Notes: generated from the sequence alone by a model not told the origin. 64,000 nucleotides of DNA from Sphingopyxis sp. (GCA_013823985.1 PNNB01000050.1:186001-250000); one strand, 5' to 3'; counted from the stretch's first letter, positions 26,359-35,193 are shown. Made by a program: numbers and translations.

Positions 26359-27690
26359 TTACAGCGGCGGCACCTCTGCATCCGGAAGCGATACGCCCAG
26401 CCATTTTGCCAAGGTCGGCGCAATAGCGCGCATGTCCACTTCACCAACATTACGGCCTTTGGCGACATTCTTGCCCATCACCATGAAGGATGAGTGCATC
26501 AGCGGACTGGTGGGAAAATAGCCGTGGGTTCCTTTGCCAGGGGAAGGGGAAAGCAAGGGGGCGTCCTTACCCTTGAAGCCACCGCTATAGGCGTTCGGCG
26601 CAAAGCTGACGTAGAAATTCGCCTGCGGATTGCCACCCATTTTTGCGATTTCAGTCTTGTCCGCAATGGCAGCGATGCCATTTGCGGGATCTGCTTTCAG
26701 CTTCTCGAGCACCGCCGACACGCGCGCTGCCAGAGCAGTGTCTTCGGGTCGCGCCAGCACGATGGCGGACGAACCGCCTGAATTCCACGGGCTTGCTTCC
26801 CATTTTGAAATCTTGCCATTGGCATCAAGGATAATCAGCCCGGCATCGATAAAGGCCCGATACAAATTGACCTCGGTGTCCACCTTGGAAAAGCCATGGT
26901 CCGAAACGACGGCGATGATGCTGTCAGGCTGGGTCGCCAATTGGACGGAGATTAGCTTTCCGACAATGGCATCGATCCGCTTCAGCACCGCATGCGCTGC
27001 AGCGGTGTCCGGGCCCTTTTCATGTTGTTCGTGGTCGAGCGCCGTAAAATAGAGCGTGGTGAAATAGGGCTTCTGCTGTTTGATCAGAGCCGCGCCAAAT
27101 ACGCCCCGATTTTCATCTGCCTCGATGCTCTCGTCTATTCCAGCGGCATATGTCCCGAGGTTGGCTTCAAGCCCTTCCATCAGTCCGGGTGTCGCGAGCG
27201 CCTTTATCAATTTGGCATCGTCGCCATGACCAGTCCGCCAAATTTGCGGTATATTCCATGTAATTCCGGCTGTCTTGACGCTCACTGGCCAATGCACATT
27301 TGCCGTTGAGCGTCCGGCCCTGTGGACCGCGTCCCATAGCGTCGGGACCTTAAAATCGCTGGCATACCAGTACCATCCGGTCTGATTGATCTGCATAGGA
27401 TCAAAGCTGGTATTGCCTATAATGCCATGCTTTGAAGGGCTTACGCCGGTCAACAAAGTCGCATGGCTCGGATAAGTGACGGTCGGAAGCACGCCCTTTA
27501 CACCGGTCGCATATGTACCTTCTTGTACGAATCGCTTCAAATTCGGAATGTCTATGCCGCGCTTGTCCGCCTCGATCACATCGGCGGGCTGCAGCCCGTC
27601 GATCGAGATCAACAGAACTGGTTCGGCAAAGGATGCCGATGGCAGCGCGCTCATTGCAAGCGCGCTGCCGATCCACCATGCAGACTTCAT
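26359..27690 (-). CDS. Exported NPP-type phosphodiesterase (alkaline phosphatase superfamily)
   Basis: The product is 443 aa with a signal peptide (ALAMSALPSASFA-EP). Metal and nucleophile sites of the nucleotide pyrophosphatase/phosphodiesterase family are visible: LLISIDG (metal Asp), the Thr nucleophile in LPTVTYPSHATLLTG, TALDHEQHEKGPD, VVSDHGFSKV, and a late His in GKGTHGYFP. It should cleave phosphodiesters or pyrophosphates outside the cytoplasm, releasing phosphate or nucleosides. Its ATG shares a base with the stop of the upstream TBDR, so receptor and enzyme are one unit. The PhoB-like box before the TBDR and the type II secretion operon nearby fit phosphate scavenging; substrate unknown. 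Confidence 0.88.
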   Translation of the reverse strand: MKSAWWIGSALAMSALPSASFAEPVLLISIDGLQPADVIEADKRGIDIPNLKRFVQEGTYATGVKGVLPTVTYPSHATLLTGVSPSKHGIIGNTSFDPMQINQTGWYWYASDFKVPTLWDAVHRAGRSTANVHWPVSVKTAGITWNIPQIWRTGHGDDAKLIKALATPGLMEGLEANLGTYAAGIDESIEADENRGVFGAALIKQQKPYFTTLYFTALDHEQHEKGPDTAAAHAVLKRIDAIVGKLISVQLATQPDSIIAVVSDHGFSKVDTEVNLYRAFIDAGLIILDANGKISKWEASPWNSGGSSAIVLARPEDTALAARVSAVLEKLKADPANGIAAIADKTEIAKMGGNPQANFYVSFAPNAYSGGFKGKDAPLLSPSPGKGTHGYFPTSPLMHSSFMVMGKNVAKGRNVGEVDMRAIAPTLAKWLGVSLPDAEVPPL

Positions 27691-29903
27691 CAGAAACCGA
27701 CCTTGACCGTGGCAAAGAATTGCTGCGGTGCGCCGGCAAGCAGGGTCTGGTTGTCGCCGCTGTTGCCGAAGCCGTTGGAGCCGATTGTCGACACATATTT
27801 TTTGTCGAGCAAGTTGGTTGCATTCAATTGCAGCTCAATCGGCGTCCGCATGCCCATGTCGAAGCGATAGCCGATGGTGGCATCCACCAGCACCCGGCTG
27901 GATACCGACCGGTCGTTGAGATAGTTGAAGTAACGTTTGCTCATATAGTTTGCGCCGATCCGGCCGAAGAAGCTGTCGCTATCATAGGCGATTTCACCGC
28001 GAAGCAAATGCTTTGGCGTATCGACCACATCCTTGCCCTTGGTCGGGATGATTGCGGTCGGCGTTACCACGTCGTCCCGATAGGAGGCATCGGTGTAGCT
28101 ATAGGATGCAAACAGTGTCAGGCCGCCGCCAAGGCGCAGGTCACCAGCGGCTTCGAAACCGATGGAGCGAACCGAGCCCACATTCTGCAAGATCGCAGGG
28201 TTGCCGACGATACCAGCGCCCGTCTGCACACCGAGCAGACGGTTGCGGAAGTTGACATAATAGACGCCGATAACGCCATTGAAGACGCTGTCATTATAGC
28301 GGGCACCCAATTCATAAGTATCCGATTCCTCCGGCTTCAGGCCGCGCGCGATCAAGGCGTTGAAGCCAGCCTGTGTAGTGGAGAAGGGGCCACTGGTCGC
28401 CGAAGAGACGAAAGCGCGGGTTACTTGGGTAAAGCCCCCGAAGATTTCTGCCTTGTCGGTGAGTTTATAGGCAACACCGGCATGGGGTTGGAACCAGTCA
28501 GTGGATTTGATTTTACCGGCCGCCAAAGCGCCCTGTATTCTCGGGTCGGCTTCATTATTTACCTGAAAGCCCTTCCAACCCAGATTGATGGTCAGATCGC
28601 CGAGGCTGATTTTGTCCTGTACATAATATTGCAGCGTGTCCGTGTTGAAGTCGAACAACCATTGGGTGAAAAAGGGGTTGCGCTGGAACTTGGTATGGTC
28701 GCGACCCGGTGTGGTCAGGCTTTCATAGGCGTAGAAACGACGGGCCTGCGTAAAGTCATTATGCTCATACCAGCCGCCGACCGTAATTTCATGGTCACCC
28801 ACTTCGGCGTTGAGCGAGCTGAAAACGCCGCCGCGCTGGATGTCATATTCGGTGGTGCGGATCGACATCGGTACGCCGTTGGGGCTGGGTACATAGGGCG
28901 TGCCCCATGTGCCTTGGCCGGTATTATCATGATAATAGGCTTTAATCTTGAATGTGACGCCATCGCCAAGGGGCGCGGTCAAGCCGTACGCCGCAAGCGT
29001 GTCTTTGCGCAAACCCGATGCATCATAATAGCTGTCGTCCAGATTATTGATCGGCGCTGTGAAAACACCCTGCGCTGCGCGGATTGCTGTCGCATAATCA
29101 GGGAAGAAATTGTCATGATCATATCCAAGCCGCGCAATCATTTCGAGCGAAAGATCCTGATAGTCCTGCTCGGCACGGTCGGAATAGGCGAAATAGGCAT
29201 CGAATTCGGCAACGCCCACCGGAATAATCGCTTTGGCGTTGATCTGCCAGTTCCGTTGATCGCCGCCGCCTTTCCACTTTTCGGCATTGTGATAGACACC
29301 GGAAATAAATCCGCGGATGCCGTCGGCTTCGCCAAAGTTGACGCGGCCAAAGCCTCTGATGGTATTTTCCGAACCATAGGTGAGATTGGCGTCGACGCCC
29401 AAGCCATCGCTGGGGTCAGCTGAGAAAAATTCGAGCGTGCCACCGAGATTGTTGGTCGCCTGTGTCCCGATCGAACCGGAACCTTGGGAAACGCGGGTCA
29501 CACCGATATTCTCGGAAATGATCGCGCGGCCAATGTGCAGGCCGTTGTTGTTTCCATAGGTCGAGTCGCCCAACGGAATTCCGTCGAGCGTGTAGCCAAG
29601 CTGGTTCTGGTTGAACCCGCGGATGGATACGCGGCTCGACCATTCATAAGTGCCGAACGGGTCGGCCGATTGAAAGTTCACGCTGGGGAGTTTTTCAATG
29701 GCTTTGAGCGGGCTGGTGCCGGGGACGAGAATTAGCAACTCCTTGCTGCTAATCTCTTGAACCTGTCGTGTTTCGCCCTGGCCGAAGACGACGATTTCTT
29801 CCTCCACTGTATCCGTATCCGCAGGCGGATTCGCCTGTTGTGCGATTGCGGGAGAAGCAATGAGGGCTGCACTAGCCAAGAATATCGAAGCAAATTTACG
29901 CAT
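27690..29903 (-). CDS. TonB-dependent receptor paired with phosphodiesterase
   Basis: The product is 737 aa: a signal peptide ending near SPAIAQQ, TonB-box-like EEEIVVFGQGETRQVQ, a plug with VSIRGFNQNQLGYTLDGIPLG and GSIGTQATNNLGGTLEFFS, then a beta-barrel ending FFATVKVGF. It is the first gene of a two-gene unit with the NPP-type phosphodiesterase, suggesting import of an organophosphate or its breakdown product. PhoB-like repeats at 29988-30016 stand about 85 bp before its start. AGGGAAGGA precedes the ATG. Confidence 0.9.
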   Translation of the reverse strand: MRKFASIFLASAALIASPAIAQQANPPADTDTVEEEIVVFGQGETRQVQEISSKELLILVPGTSPLKAIEKLPSVNFQSADPFGTYEWSSRVSIRGFNQNQLGYTLDGIPLGDSTYGNNNGLHIGRAIISENIGVTRVSQGSGSIGTQATNNLGGTLEFFSADPSDGLGVDANLTYGSENTIRGFGRVNFGEADGIRGFISGVYHNAEKWKGGGDQRNWQINAKAIIPVGVAEFDAYFAYSDRAEQDYQDLSLEMIARLGYDHDNFFPDYATAIRAAQGVFTAPINNLDDSYYDASGLRKDTLAAYGLTAPLGDGVTFKIKAYYHDNTGQGTWGTPYVPSPNGVPMSIRTTEYDIQRGGVFSSLNAEVGDHEITVGGWYEHNDFTQARRFYAYESLTTPGRDHTKFQRNPFFTQWLFDFNTDTLQYYVQDKISLGDLTINLGWKGFQVNNEADPRIQGALAAGKIKSTDWFQPHAGVAYKLTDKAEIFGGFTQVTRAFVSSATSGPFSTTQAGFNALIARGLKPEESDTYELGARYNDSVFNGVIGVYYVNFRNRLLGVQTGAGIVGNPAILQNVGSVRSIGFEAAGDLRLGGGLTLFASYSYTDASYRDDVVTPTAIIPTKGKDVVDTPKHLLRGEIAYDSDSFFGRIGANYMSKRYFNYLNDRSVSSRVLVDATIGYRFDMGMRTPIELQLNATNLLDKKYVSTIGSNGFGNSGDNQTLLAGAPQQFFATVKVGF

Positions 29904-29987
29904 TATTTTTTCCTTCCCTGAGATCGTTTGCAGTCCGCGAATTAGGGTCGGTCGATTGCGCTTTGATGCCGATATGCATTCAGTTTG

Positions 29988-30016
29988 ATAGATATTTCAC
30001 GACAGCAATGTGACAG
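29988..30016 (-). promoter_or_regulatory. Probable PhoB box before the TBDR/phosphodiesterase pair
   Basis: Read on the minus strand, CTGTCAC (30010-30016) and CTGTCGT (29999-30005) are direct repeats on an 11-bp period, followed by a degenerate third unit TATCTAT (29988-29994). This is the geometry and near-consensus sequence of the PhoB box. It points towards the TBDR gene at a normal promoter distance. Confidence 0.65.
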
Positions 30017-30057
30017 CCGTCGATCTGCCCATCGAAGGGGATGGAGAAAAGTGACAG

Positions 30058-30103
30058 AAATATTACAATTATATTGCAACAATGTCATATAATTGTAATA
30101 TTT
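30058..30103. repeat. Perfect 17-bp inverted repeat with a TATAAT on each strand
   Basis: The arms AAATATTACAATTATAT (30058-30074) and ATATAATTGTAATATTT (30087-30103) are exact reverse complements around a 12-bp spacer. Each arm holds TATAAT, one per strand (30088-30093 plus; 30068-30073 minus), so it may be a symmetric divergent promoter or an operator over it. Half-sites such as ATGTCAT also sit on an 11-bp period here. It lies about 25 bp before the small TPR-like gene. Confidence 0.7.
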
Positions 30104-30127
30104 AACTCAGGAATGAGGAGAATTGCC

Positions 30128-30508
30128 ATGAAAACTCTATTTATCAGTGCTTTGGTGTTGGCCAGCATGAGTGGAGTCGCGCAAGCACAGCCTGCACCGA
30201 ACGGCGAGGTGGGCTATCCCAAGGGTTCCATTGGGTATGATGCATTGGTCGCGGGGGATAATGAGCGTGCGATTTCGCAGATTTTGGCAAATGAACGGGT
30301 GAGCCGGCACGACCCTGCAAAACTCATCAATCTGGGCCAGGCTTATGCGCGCACAGGCCGCATTGCCGAGGCTGCCGATCTCTTTTCGACCGCCATGCAA
30401 AGCCGAGATGAGGTCGATCTGGTTCTGGCCGATGGACGCGTCATGAATTCAAAAGACGCCGCGCGGCTGGCATTGTCGGGATTGCAGATGAAGGTCGCTT
30501 CTCGCTGA
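30128..30508 (+). CDS. Small exported TPR-like protein
   Basis: The product is 126 aa. The start at 30128 has AGGAG upstream and gives a clean signal peptide (MKTLFISALVLASMSGVAQA-Q); an earlier in-frame ATG at 30041 would run through the inverted repeat. The mature part has two helical repeat-like segments, VAGDNERAISQILANERV and LINLGQAYARTGRIAEAADLF, the second close to TPR consensus. It diverges from the TBDR/phosphodiesterase unit and is followed by a terminator, so it is monocistronic. Similar short TPR proteins are common in sphingomonads; the role is unknown. Confidence 0.8.
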   Translation: MKTLFISALVLASMSGVAQAQPAPNGEVGYPKGSIGYDALVAGDNERAISQILANERVSRHDPAKLINLGQAYARTGRIAEAADLFSTAMQSRDEVDLVLADGRVMNSKDAARLALSGLQMKVASR

Positions 30509-30551
30509 TTGCACTTCAATTATAGGGGGGCCCATTGGCACTTTCAAAAGA

Positions 30552-30579
30552 GGGCGGGCCGTTTTGACCCGCCCTTTTT
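30552..30579 (+). terminator. Rho-independent terminator after the small TPR-like gene
   Basis: GGGCGGG (30552-30558) pairs with CCCGCCC (30568-30574), followed by TTTTTG. It closes the monocistronic unit and separates it from the lipoprotein promoter. Confidence 0.85.
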
Positions 30580-30625
30580 GTTTGCGCAAAAAATAAATAT
30601 TGCGCTGCACCACATGAATCTGCGG

Positions 30626-30687
30626 ATGTCACAAAAGTGTCCAAAATGATTCTCTCAACTGTAATGCGATAACCACAGCCCCGTCAC
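30626..30687 (+). promoter_or_regulatory. Probable PhoB box array before the surface lipoprotein
   Basis: Heptamers on one 11-bp phase: ATGTCAC (30626), GTGTCCA (30637), a poor GATTCTC (30648), CTGTAAT (30659), TAACCAC (30670) and CCGTCAC (30681). The segment after 30676, AGCCCCGTC, also follows the last unit of the stronger array before gspC (AGCCCCGCC). A weak -10-like TCTATC lies about 10 bp downstream. Confidence 0.6.
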
Positions 30688-30796
30688 AGGCGGCTTCTAT
30701 CGGCAAGCTCGACAACGGGTGGGGCCTCTGTTGATTCGTCGCTGGTCCGTTGCATACGCCTGAATACAGGCTTCTTATTTGTTGCGGAGAATCAGA

Positions 30797-32368
30797 ATGT
30801 TAGATCCAAAATTGCGTGGCATTATATATGCAACTGCGGCGGCTGCCCTTGTTGCCGGCTGCGGCGCAGACGATATCGCATCGCCTGGAACAGGCGGAAA
30901 TATTACCATTAACAATCCGGCGCCTCCGCCACCCCCGCCACCTCCTCCGCCGCCTCCCGCAGCAGTGACGCCAGCCGGCGGCTGCCCGACAATCGCGGAC
31001 GCTCAAGGGCTGACCGATTCAGGCACGATCACCGGACCAACCGGAACCTATCGCGTTTGCACGCTTCCTGCGCGCCTCAACACGACCAGCACTTTGCCGA
31101 AGATTACTGGCGTGCTCTACCGTCTGGGTGGACGCGTTGACGTTGGTACCGACCAGGGACCTGCTTCGACAAACAATGTCGTGACGTTGAACATCGAACC
31201 CGGTGTTATCGTGTTCGGCGGCACCGGCGTATCTTGGTTGAACGTCAACCGCGGAAACCGCTTGAACGCCGTTGGTACGGCAGCACTGCCCATCATCTTC
31301 ACCAGCCGTGACAACGTGCTGGGCTTGAACACCGACAGCTCGATCGGCCAGTGGGGCGGGGTCGTTTTGAACGGCCGTGCACCAATCACGGATTGTGCTG
31401 CTCCTGCAGCTACACCGGGTACCGTTGCTTGCGAACGTCAAGTTGAAGGCGCTGTTGATCCGGCACTTTACGGCGGCGCCAACAGCGCGGACAACAGCGG
31501 ACGTTTGAGCTTTGTCCAAATCCGTTATTCGGGCTTCGTTCTCTCGGGCAACTCGGAACTTCAGGCTTTGACCACCGGCGGCACCGGTACCGGTACAGTT
31601 CTGGACCACATCCAGTCGTTCAACAGCTCGGACGATGCGGCTGAATTCTTCGGCGGCAGCGTGAACATGAAGTATTTCGTGGCCATCGGCGCGGACGATG
31701 ACAATCTCGACACCGACACCGGCGTTAAGGCGAACTTCCAATATGTTCTCGCCGTGCAGCGTCAGGGGGCTGGTGACTCGATCATCGAAGCTGACTCGGA
31801 TAATGCTCTGGACGGTAACACACCGCGCCAGAATACCCGCGTCGCCAACTTCACTTTCATCCAGCGCAACAACACAGGCAACCTGACGGCGATCCTGCTG
31901 CGTGGTGGTACGGACTATACATTGGCCAACGGCGTCATCGTCAGCCCGAACACCTCTTGCCTGCGCATCAGCCGCCCGCAGACAGCGTCGGCAACTGTTG
32001 ATGCTGCGATCGACGAAGCCGGTGCTCCGGTTATCCGTTCGGTCGTCGCTCAGTGCAGCGCAACGCCATTTGTTGGTTTGAACGGTGTCACAGATGCGCA
32101 GGTTTCTGCGATCTTCGGTTCGGGCAGCAACAACAATAATAGTGCGTTCACACCGACTTTGACGTCACTGTTCATCAACGGAGCGAACGAAACTGCTGTG
32201 ACGGCATTCAATGCCAGCACGTTGAACGCATTCTTTGATGCCACGACCTATGTTGGTGCCGTACGTGACGCGAACGACACCTGGTATGCCGGCTGGACCT
32301 GCAACAGCGGGACGGCAAATCTCGGAACCAGCACGTCGGGTCTCTGCACCTCCCTGCCGACCTTCTAA
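30797..32368 (+). CDS. Large surface lipoprotein, ElpS-like, candidate T2SS substrate
   Basis: The product is 523 aa. The start at 30797 has GCGGAGA upstream and yields a lipobox AALVAGC with acylated Cys22. A poly-proline linker (12 Pro) follows, then a Gly/Asn/Thr-rich beta-repeat body (VVTLNIEPGVIVFGG, SIGQWGGVVLNGRAPI, GSVNMKYFVAIGADDDNLD) that looks like a beta-helix. The same order, lipoprotein then TBDR then type II secretion genes, is what I recall for the phosphate-starvation lipoprotein ElpS of Caulobacter, which is exported by the T2SS. PhoB-like repeats upstream support that reading. Orthology is inferred from context and layout, not from an alignment. Confidence 0.72.
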   Translation: MLDPKLRGIIYATAAAALVAGCGADDIASPGTGGNITINNPAPPPPPPPPPPPPAAVTPAGGCPTIADAQGLTDSGTITGPTGTYRVCTLPARLNTTSTLPKITGVLYRLGGRVDVGTDQGPASTNNVVTLNIEPGVIVFGGTGVSWLNVNRGNRLNAVGTAALPIIFTSRDNVLGLNTDSSIGQWGGVVLNGRAPITDCAAPAATPGTVACERQVEGAVDPALYGGANSADNSGRLSFVQIRYSGFVLSGNSELQALTTGGTGTGTVLDHIQSFNSSDDAAEFFGGSVNMKYFVAIGADDDNLDTDTGVKANFQYVLAVQRQGAGDSIIEADSDNALDGNTPRQNTRVANFTFIQRNNTGNLTAILLRGGTDYTLANGVIVSPNTSCLRISRPQTASATVDAAIDEAGAPVIRSVVAQCSATPFVGLNGVTDAQVSAIFGSGSNNNNSAFTPTLTSLFINGANETAVTAFNASTLNAFFDATTYVGAVRDANDTWYAGWTCNSGTANLGTSTSGLCTSLPTF

Positions 32369-32385
32369 TAGGCAGCACGATACAG

Positions 32386-32423
32386 GGTGGGGTGCACGCT
32401 TGACCGCGCACCCCACCTTTTTT
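32386..32423 (+). terminator. Terminator/attenuator between lipoprotein and TBDR
   Basis: GGTGGGGTGC (32386-32395) pairs perfectly with GCACCCCACC (32408-32417), followed by six T. It lies 18 bp after the lipoprotein stop and before the co-oriented TBDR, so it should lower receptor expression relative to the lipoprotein. Confidence 0.85.
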
Positions 32424-32446
32424 GAATGAAAAATAAGGGATAGTTT

Positions 32447-35170
32447 ATGTTGAAGCCATTGGGGGCCATCAGCCTGTTGCTTTTGACGTCAGCGCTCGTT
32501 TCGCCTTCGATGGCATTCGCGCAGGATGCAGAGCCAGCACCAACCGAGACCGCAGCCGAGCAGCAGGAAGCAGATGCGAGCAGCGAACAAGCGCCTGCTG
32601 AACCAACTGCCGACCCCGCCACAACGGAAGAAGAAGAACAGGTCGACGTTTCTATTCCCGGTGGTGATGAAATTGTTGTGCGCGGTTATCTCGACCGCAA
32701 TATTTCGAAAAACGCACCCCAAGTAGTTTCGGTTCTGTCCAGCGCGGATATTGAACGTACCGGTGAAGGCGACATCGCTGGCGCACTGGCGCGCGTTACG
32801 GGTCTTAGTGTTGTTGGAAATGGCTTCGTCTATGTGCGTGGTCTGGGCGATCGTTACTCCCTAGCGCTGCTGAACGGCTCACCGCTGCCAAGCCCTGAAC
32901 CCCTGAAGCGCGTTGTACCGCTCGATCTTTTTCCGACCAGCGTTATTGCGTCGTCACTGGTGCAAAAAACCTACTCGGCCAACTTCCCCGGTGAATTTGG
33001 CGGCGGCGTTATCAACCTGACCACCAAAGCCATCCCGCGCGAAACGTTTTTGACCGTTGGTGGTGATCTCAGCATCAATGGCGAAACCACAAACCAGTTG
33101 GGCTATACCTATTATGGTAGCTCGCAAGACTGGAGCGGATTTGACAATGGCAACCGCGACTTGCAACCGGCACTTGCCGCCTACTTCGCAAGTGGCGAGC
33201 GGATCAGTGCGGGCAATGTAGACACGCAGGCTATTGCCTCCCAACTGGTCACAGGCCGGAACGCCGTAATCCAGCGCAACCGCAACCTGCCGCCAAATGG
33301 TTCGGCCACCATCACCGGCGGCACCAACTTCGACATTGGCGACGATGCCACCATGGGTATCATTTTCAACGCCGGTTACAGCAACAAATGGCGTACCCGC
33401 GATACCATCCAGCAAACCGCGTCGACCCTAGATCTGTCCCAGAAGGAACTCGATTTCCAGAAGGTGATTACGGATAACCGTATCGTCGTAAACGGACTTG
33501 TCGGTTTCGGTATCGAAGCAGGCGAGCAAAAGATCCGTTGGACCAACCTGTTCATTCGCGACACGCTGAAGCAGGCCCGCCTCGGCGTTGGTACACGTCA
33601 GACGACATCGCCGACCGCAACCTTGATGCAGCAGGATACCGCCTGGTTCGAACGCCAACTGGTGGATTCGCAGCTTGTCGGCGAATTCAAATTGTCGCCG
33701 GACGTCAACCTGAGCTTCCGCGTGGCTTATGCCAATTCAAAGCGTGAAGCGCCAGATGAGTTCAGCTTCGAATATTTCCGGAGCAACATTGCGACCGATC
33801 CCTTTGGACAGCAGTTCATCAACCGCCTAAACAACGGCCAGCAGGGGAGCGCTGAAGTAAGCTATTCCTATCTGAACGAAGATCTGTGGGCCGGTGGCCT
33901 CGATTTGTCGGTCAAAGTGACCCCGGATATCACAGCGACATTGGGTTACGCTTATTCGGATACCACCCGCCGTACGGAACGTCGTGACTTCCAGTTTACC
34001 GCACCGGCTACTTTCCCGACCGCGGTCGCGCTGTTCCGCCCTGACTTCCTGTTGCAGCCCGATGTGATCGATTTCTACAACATTGCGCTCATCGATACGA
34101 ACGAAGCCAACCCGGTTTTTGATGCGCGTTTGCTGAATAATGCGGGCTATGGACAAATTCAGGCGTTCATTACGCCGGAGATCAGCCTGAATATTGGCGT
34201 GCGCTACGAAACGGCAAAGCAAACCGTCAATCCCGTTCAGGTCTTCAACACGCCGACGGCATCGTTGGCGTCGACCAGCCTGAACAGAAACTACTGGCTG
34301 CCGGCGGCGACGTTGACGTGGGATATGACCGACCAGATGAAGCTGCGCCTCAGCGGTTCCAAGACCATTGCCCGGCCCCAGTTTCGTGAGCTGATTTTCC
34401 AGAATTATTACGACACGGACTCCAACCGTCTGTTCCGCGGTAACCCGCTGTTGACCGATAGCCAGTTGTACAATGCGGAAGCGCGTTACGAATGGTATTT
34501 CGATCGTGACCAGCGCTTGACCGTTGCCGGATTTTTCAAACGGATCGACAAGCCGATTGAGTCCTTTTCGAGCTTTGATGATAACTCGGTTATCACCAGT
34601 TTCGCCAACGCGCCAAAAGCTGATCTTTACGGCGTAGAAATCGAAACCCAGAAATATTTCGACCTTTCCGGCATCGGAGATAAGGGTTTCTTTTCGACGC
34701 GTCGTGCTGTCGTGATTGCGAACTACACCTACACCAAGTCGAAGATTAGCGTGAAATCCGGTGACACCGTCGCTGTGTTCAACTCTTCTTCAACCAATGC
34801 ACTGGACTTTTTCACGAACGGATCGCCGTTGACCGGACAGTCTGATCATCTGGTGAACTTGCAATTCGGTCTGGAAGATACCGAACGCTTGTCGCAGCAG
34901 ACCATTTTGCTGACCTATGCGAGCGAACGCGTCACTAGCCGTGGTGCATCGGGGCAGCCCGACATCAAGGAAAAGCCGGGCTTCCAGCTCGATTTCGTGG
35001 CGCGAGAAGGCTTTACCTTTGCGGGTAAGGAAGCCGAGTTGAAGTTCGAACTGCGCAACCTGACCAATACCAAATATCAGGAATTTCAGGAAAGCGGCGA
35101 CAACAAGATTTTCTACAACCGCTATCGCCAAGGCATCAGCGCCTCGGTTGGCGTAGAGATCAATTTCTAA
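32447..35170 (+). CDS. TonB-dependent receptor paired with the surface lipoprotein
   Basis: The product is 907 aa. A signal peptide (SPSMAFAQ-DA) is followed by an unusual acidic, Ala/Glu/Pro-rich linker of about 60 residues (EPAPTETAAEQQEADASSEQ and on), then TonB-box-like DEIVVRGYLDRN, a plug with YVRGLGDRYSLALLNGSPLPS and NFPGEFGGGVINLTTKAIP, and a beta-barrel ending SASVGVEINF. It belongs to the group with the YVRGLGxRY plug motif, often found beside beta-helix lipoproteins. It lies between lipoprotein and T2SS genes, so it probably uses the lipoprotein as a surface capture partner. Confidence 0.9.
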   Translation: MLKPLGAISLLLLTSALVSPSMAFAQDAEPAPTETAAEQQEADASSEQAPAEPTADPATTEEEEQVDVSIPGGDEIVVRGYLDRNISKNAPQVVSVLSSADIERTGEGDIAGALARVTGLSVVGNGFVYVRGLGDRYSLALLNGSPLPSPEPLKRVVPLDLFPTSVIASSLVQKTYSANFPGEFGGGVINLTTKAIPRETFLTVGGDLSINGETTNQLGYTYYGSSQDWSGFDNGNRDLQPALAAYFASGERISAGNVDTQAIASQLVTGRNAVIQRNRNLPPNGSATITGGTNFDIGDDATMGIIFNAGYSNKWRTRDTIQQTASTLDLSQKELDFQKVITDNRIVVNGLVGFGIEAGEQKIRWTNLFIRDTLKQARLGVGTRQTTSPTATLMQQDTAWFERQLVDSQLVGEFKLSPDVNLSFRVAYANSKREAPDEFSFEYFRSNIATDPFGQQFINRLNNGQQGSAEVSYSYLNEDLWAGGLDLSVKVTPDITATLGYAYSDTTRRTERRDFQFTAPATFPTAVALFRPDFLLQPDVIDFYNIALIDTNEANPVFDARLLNNAGYGQIQAFITPEISLNIGVRYETAKQTVNPVQVFNTPTASLASTSLNRNYWLPAATLTWDMTDQMKLRLSGSKTIARPQFRELIFQNYYDTDSNRLFRGNPLLTDSQLYNAEARYEWYFDRDQRLTVAGFFKRIDKPIESFSSFDDNSVITSFANAPKADLYGVEIETQKYFDLSGIGDKGFFSTRRAVVIANYTYTKSKISVKSGDTVAVFNSSSTNALDFFTNGSPLTGQSDHLVNLQFGLEDTERLSQQTILLTYASERVTSRGASGQPDIKEKPGFQLDFVAREGFTFAGKEAELKFELRNLTNTKYQEFQESGDNKIFYNRYRQGISASVGVEINF

Positions 35171-35193
35171 GTTTTTCACAGCCCCCTGACTCG

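Noticed and set aside
27513..29423. A 636-codon open frame on the plus strand
   Set aside because: It lies exactly antisense to the TBDR at 27690-29903, has no ribosome site or recognisable domain, and its composition is that of a reverse reading of barrel repeats.
30075..30104. Plus-strand PhoB box within the inverted repeat controlling the small TPR-like gene
   Set aside because: ATGTCAT and TTGTAAT are on the right spacing, but the site ends about 25 bp before the start codon, leaving no room for a normal -10 and leader. It is kept only as part of the palindrome.
30918..30960. Short C/G-rich repeat tract resembling a tandem repeat or CRISPR-like array
   Set aside because: It simply encodes the proline linker of the lipoprotein; unit length is three bases and there are no spacers.
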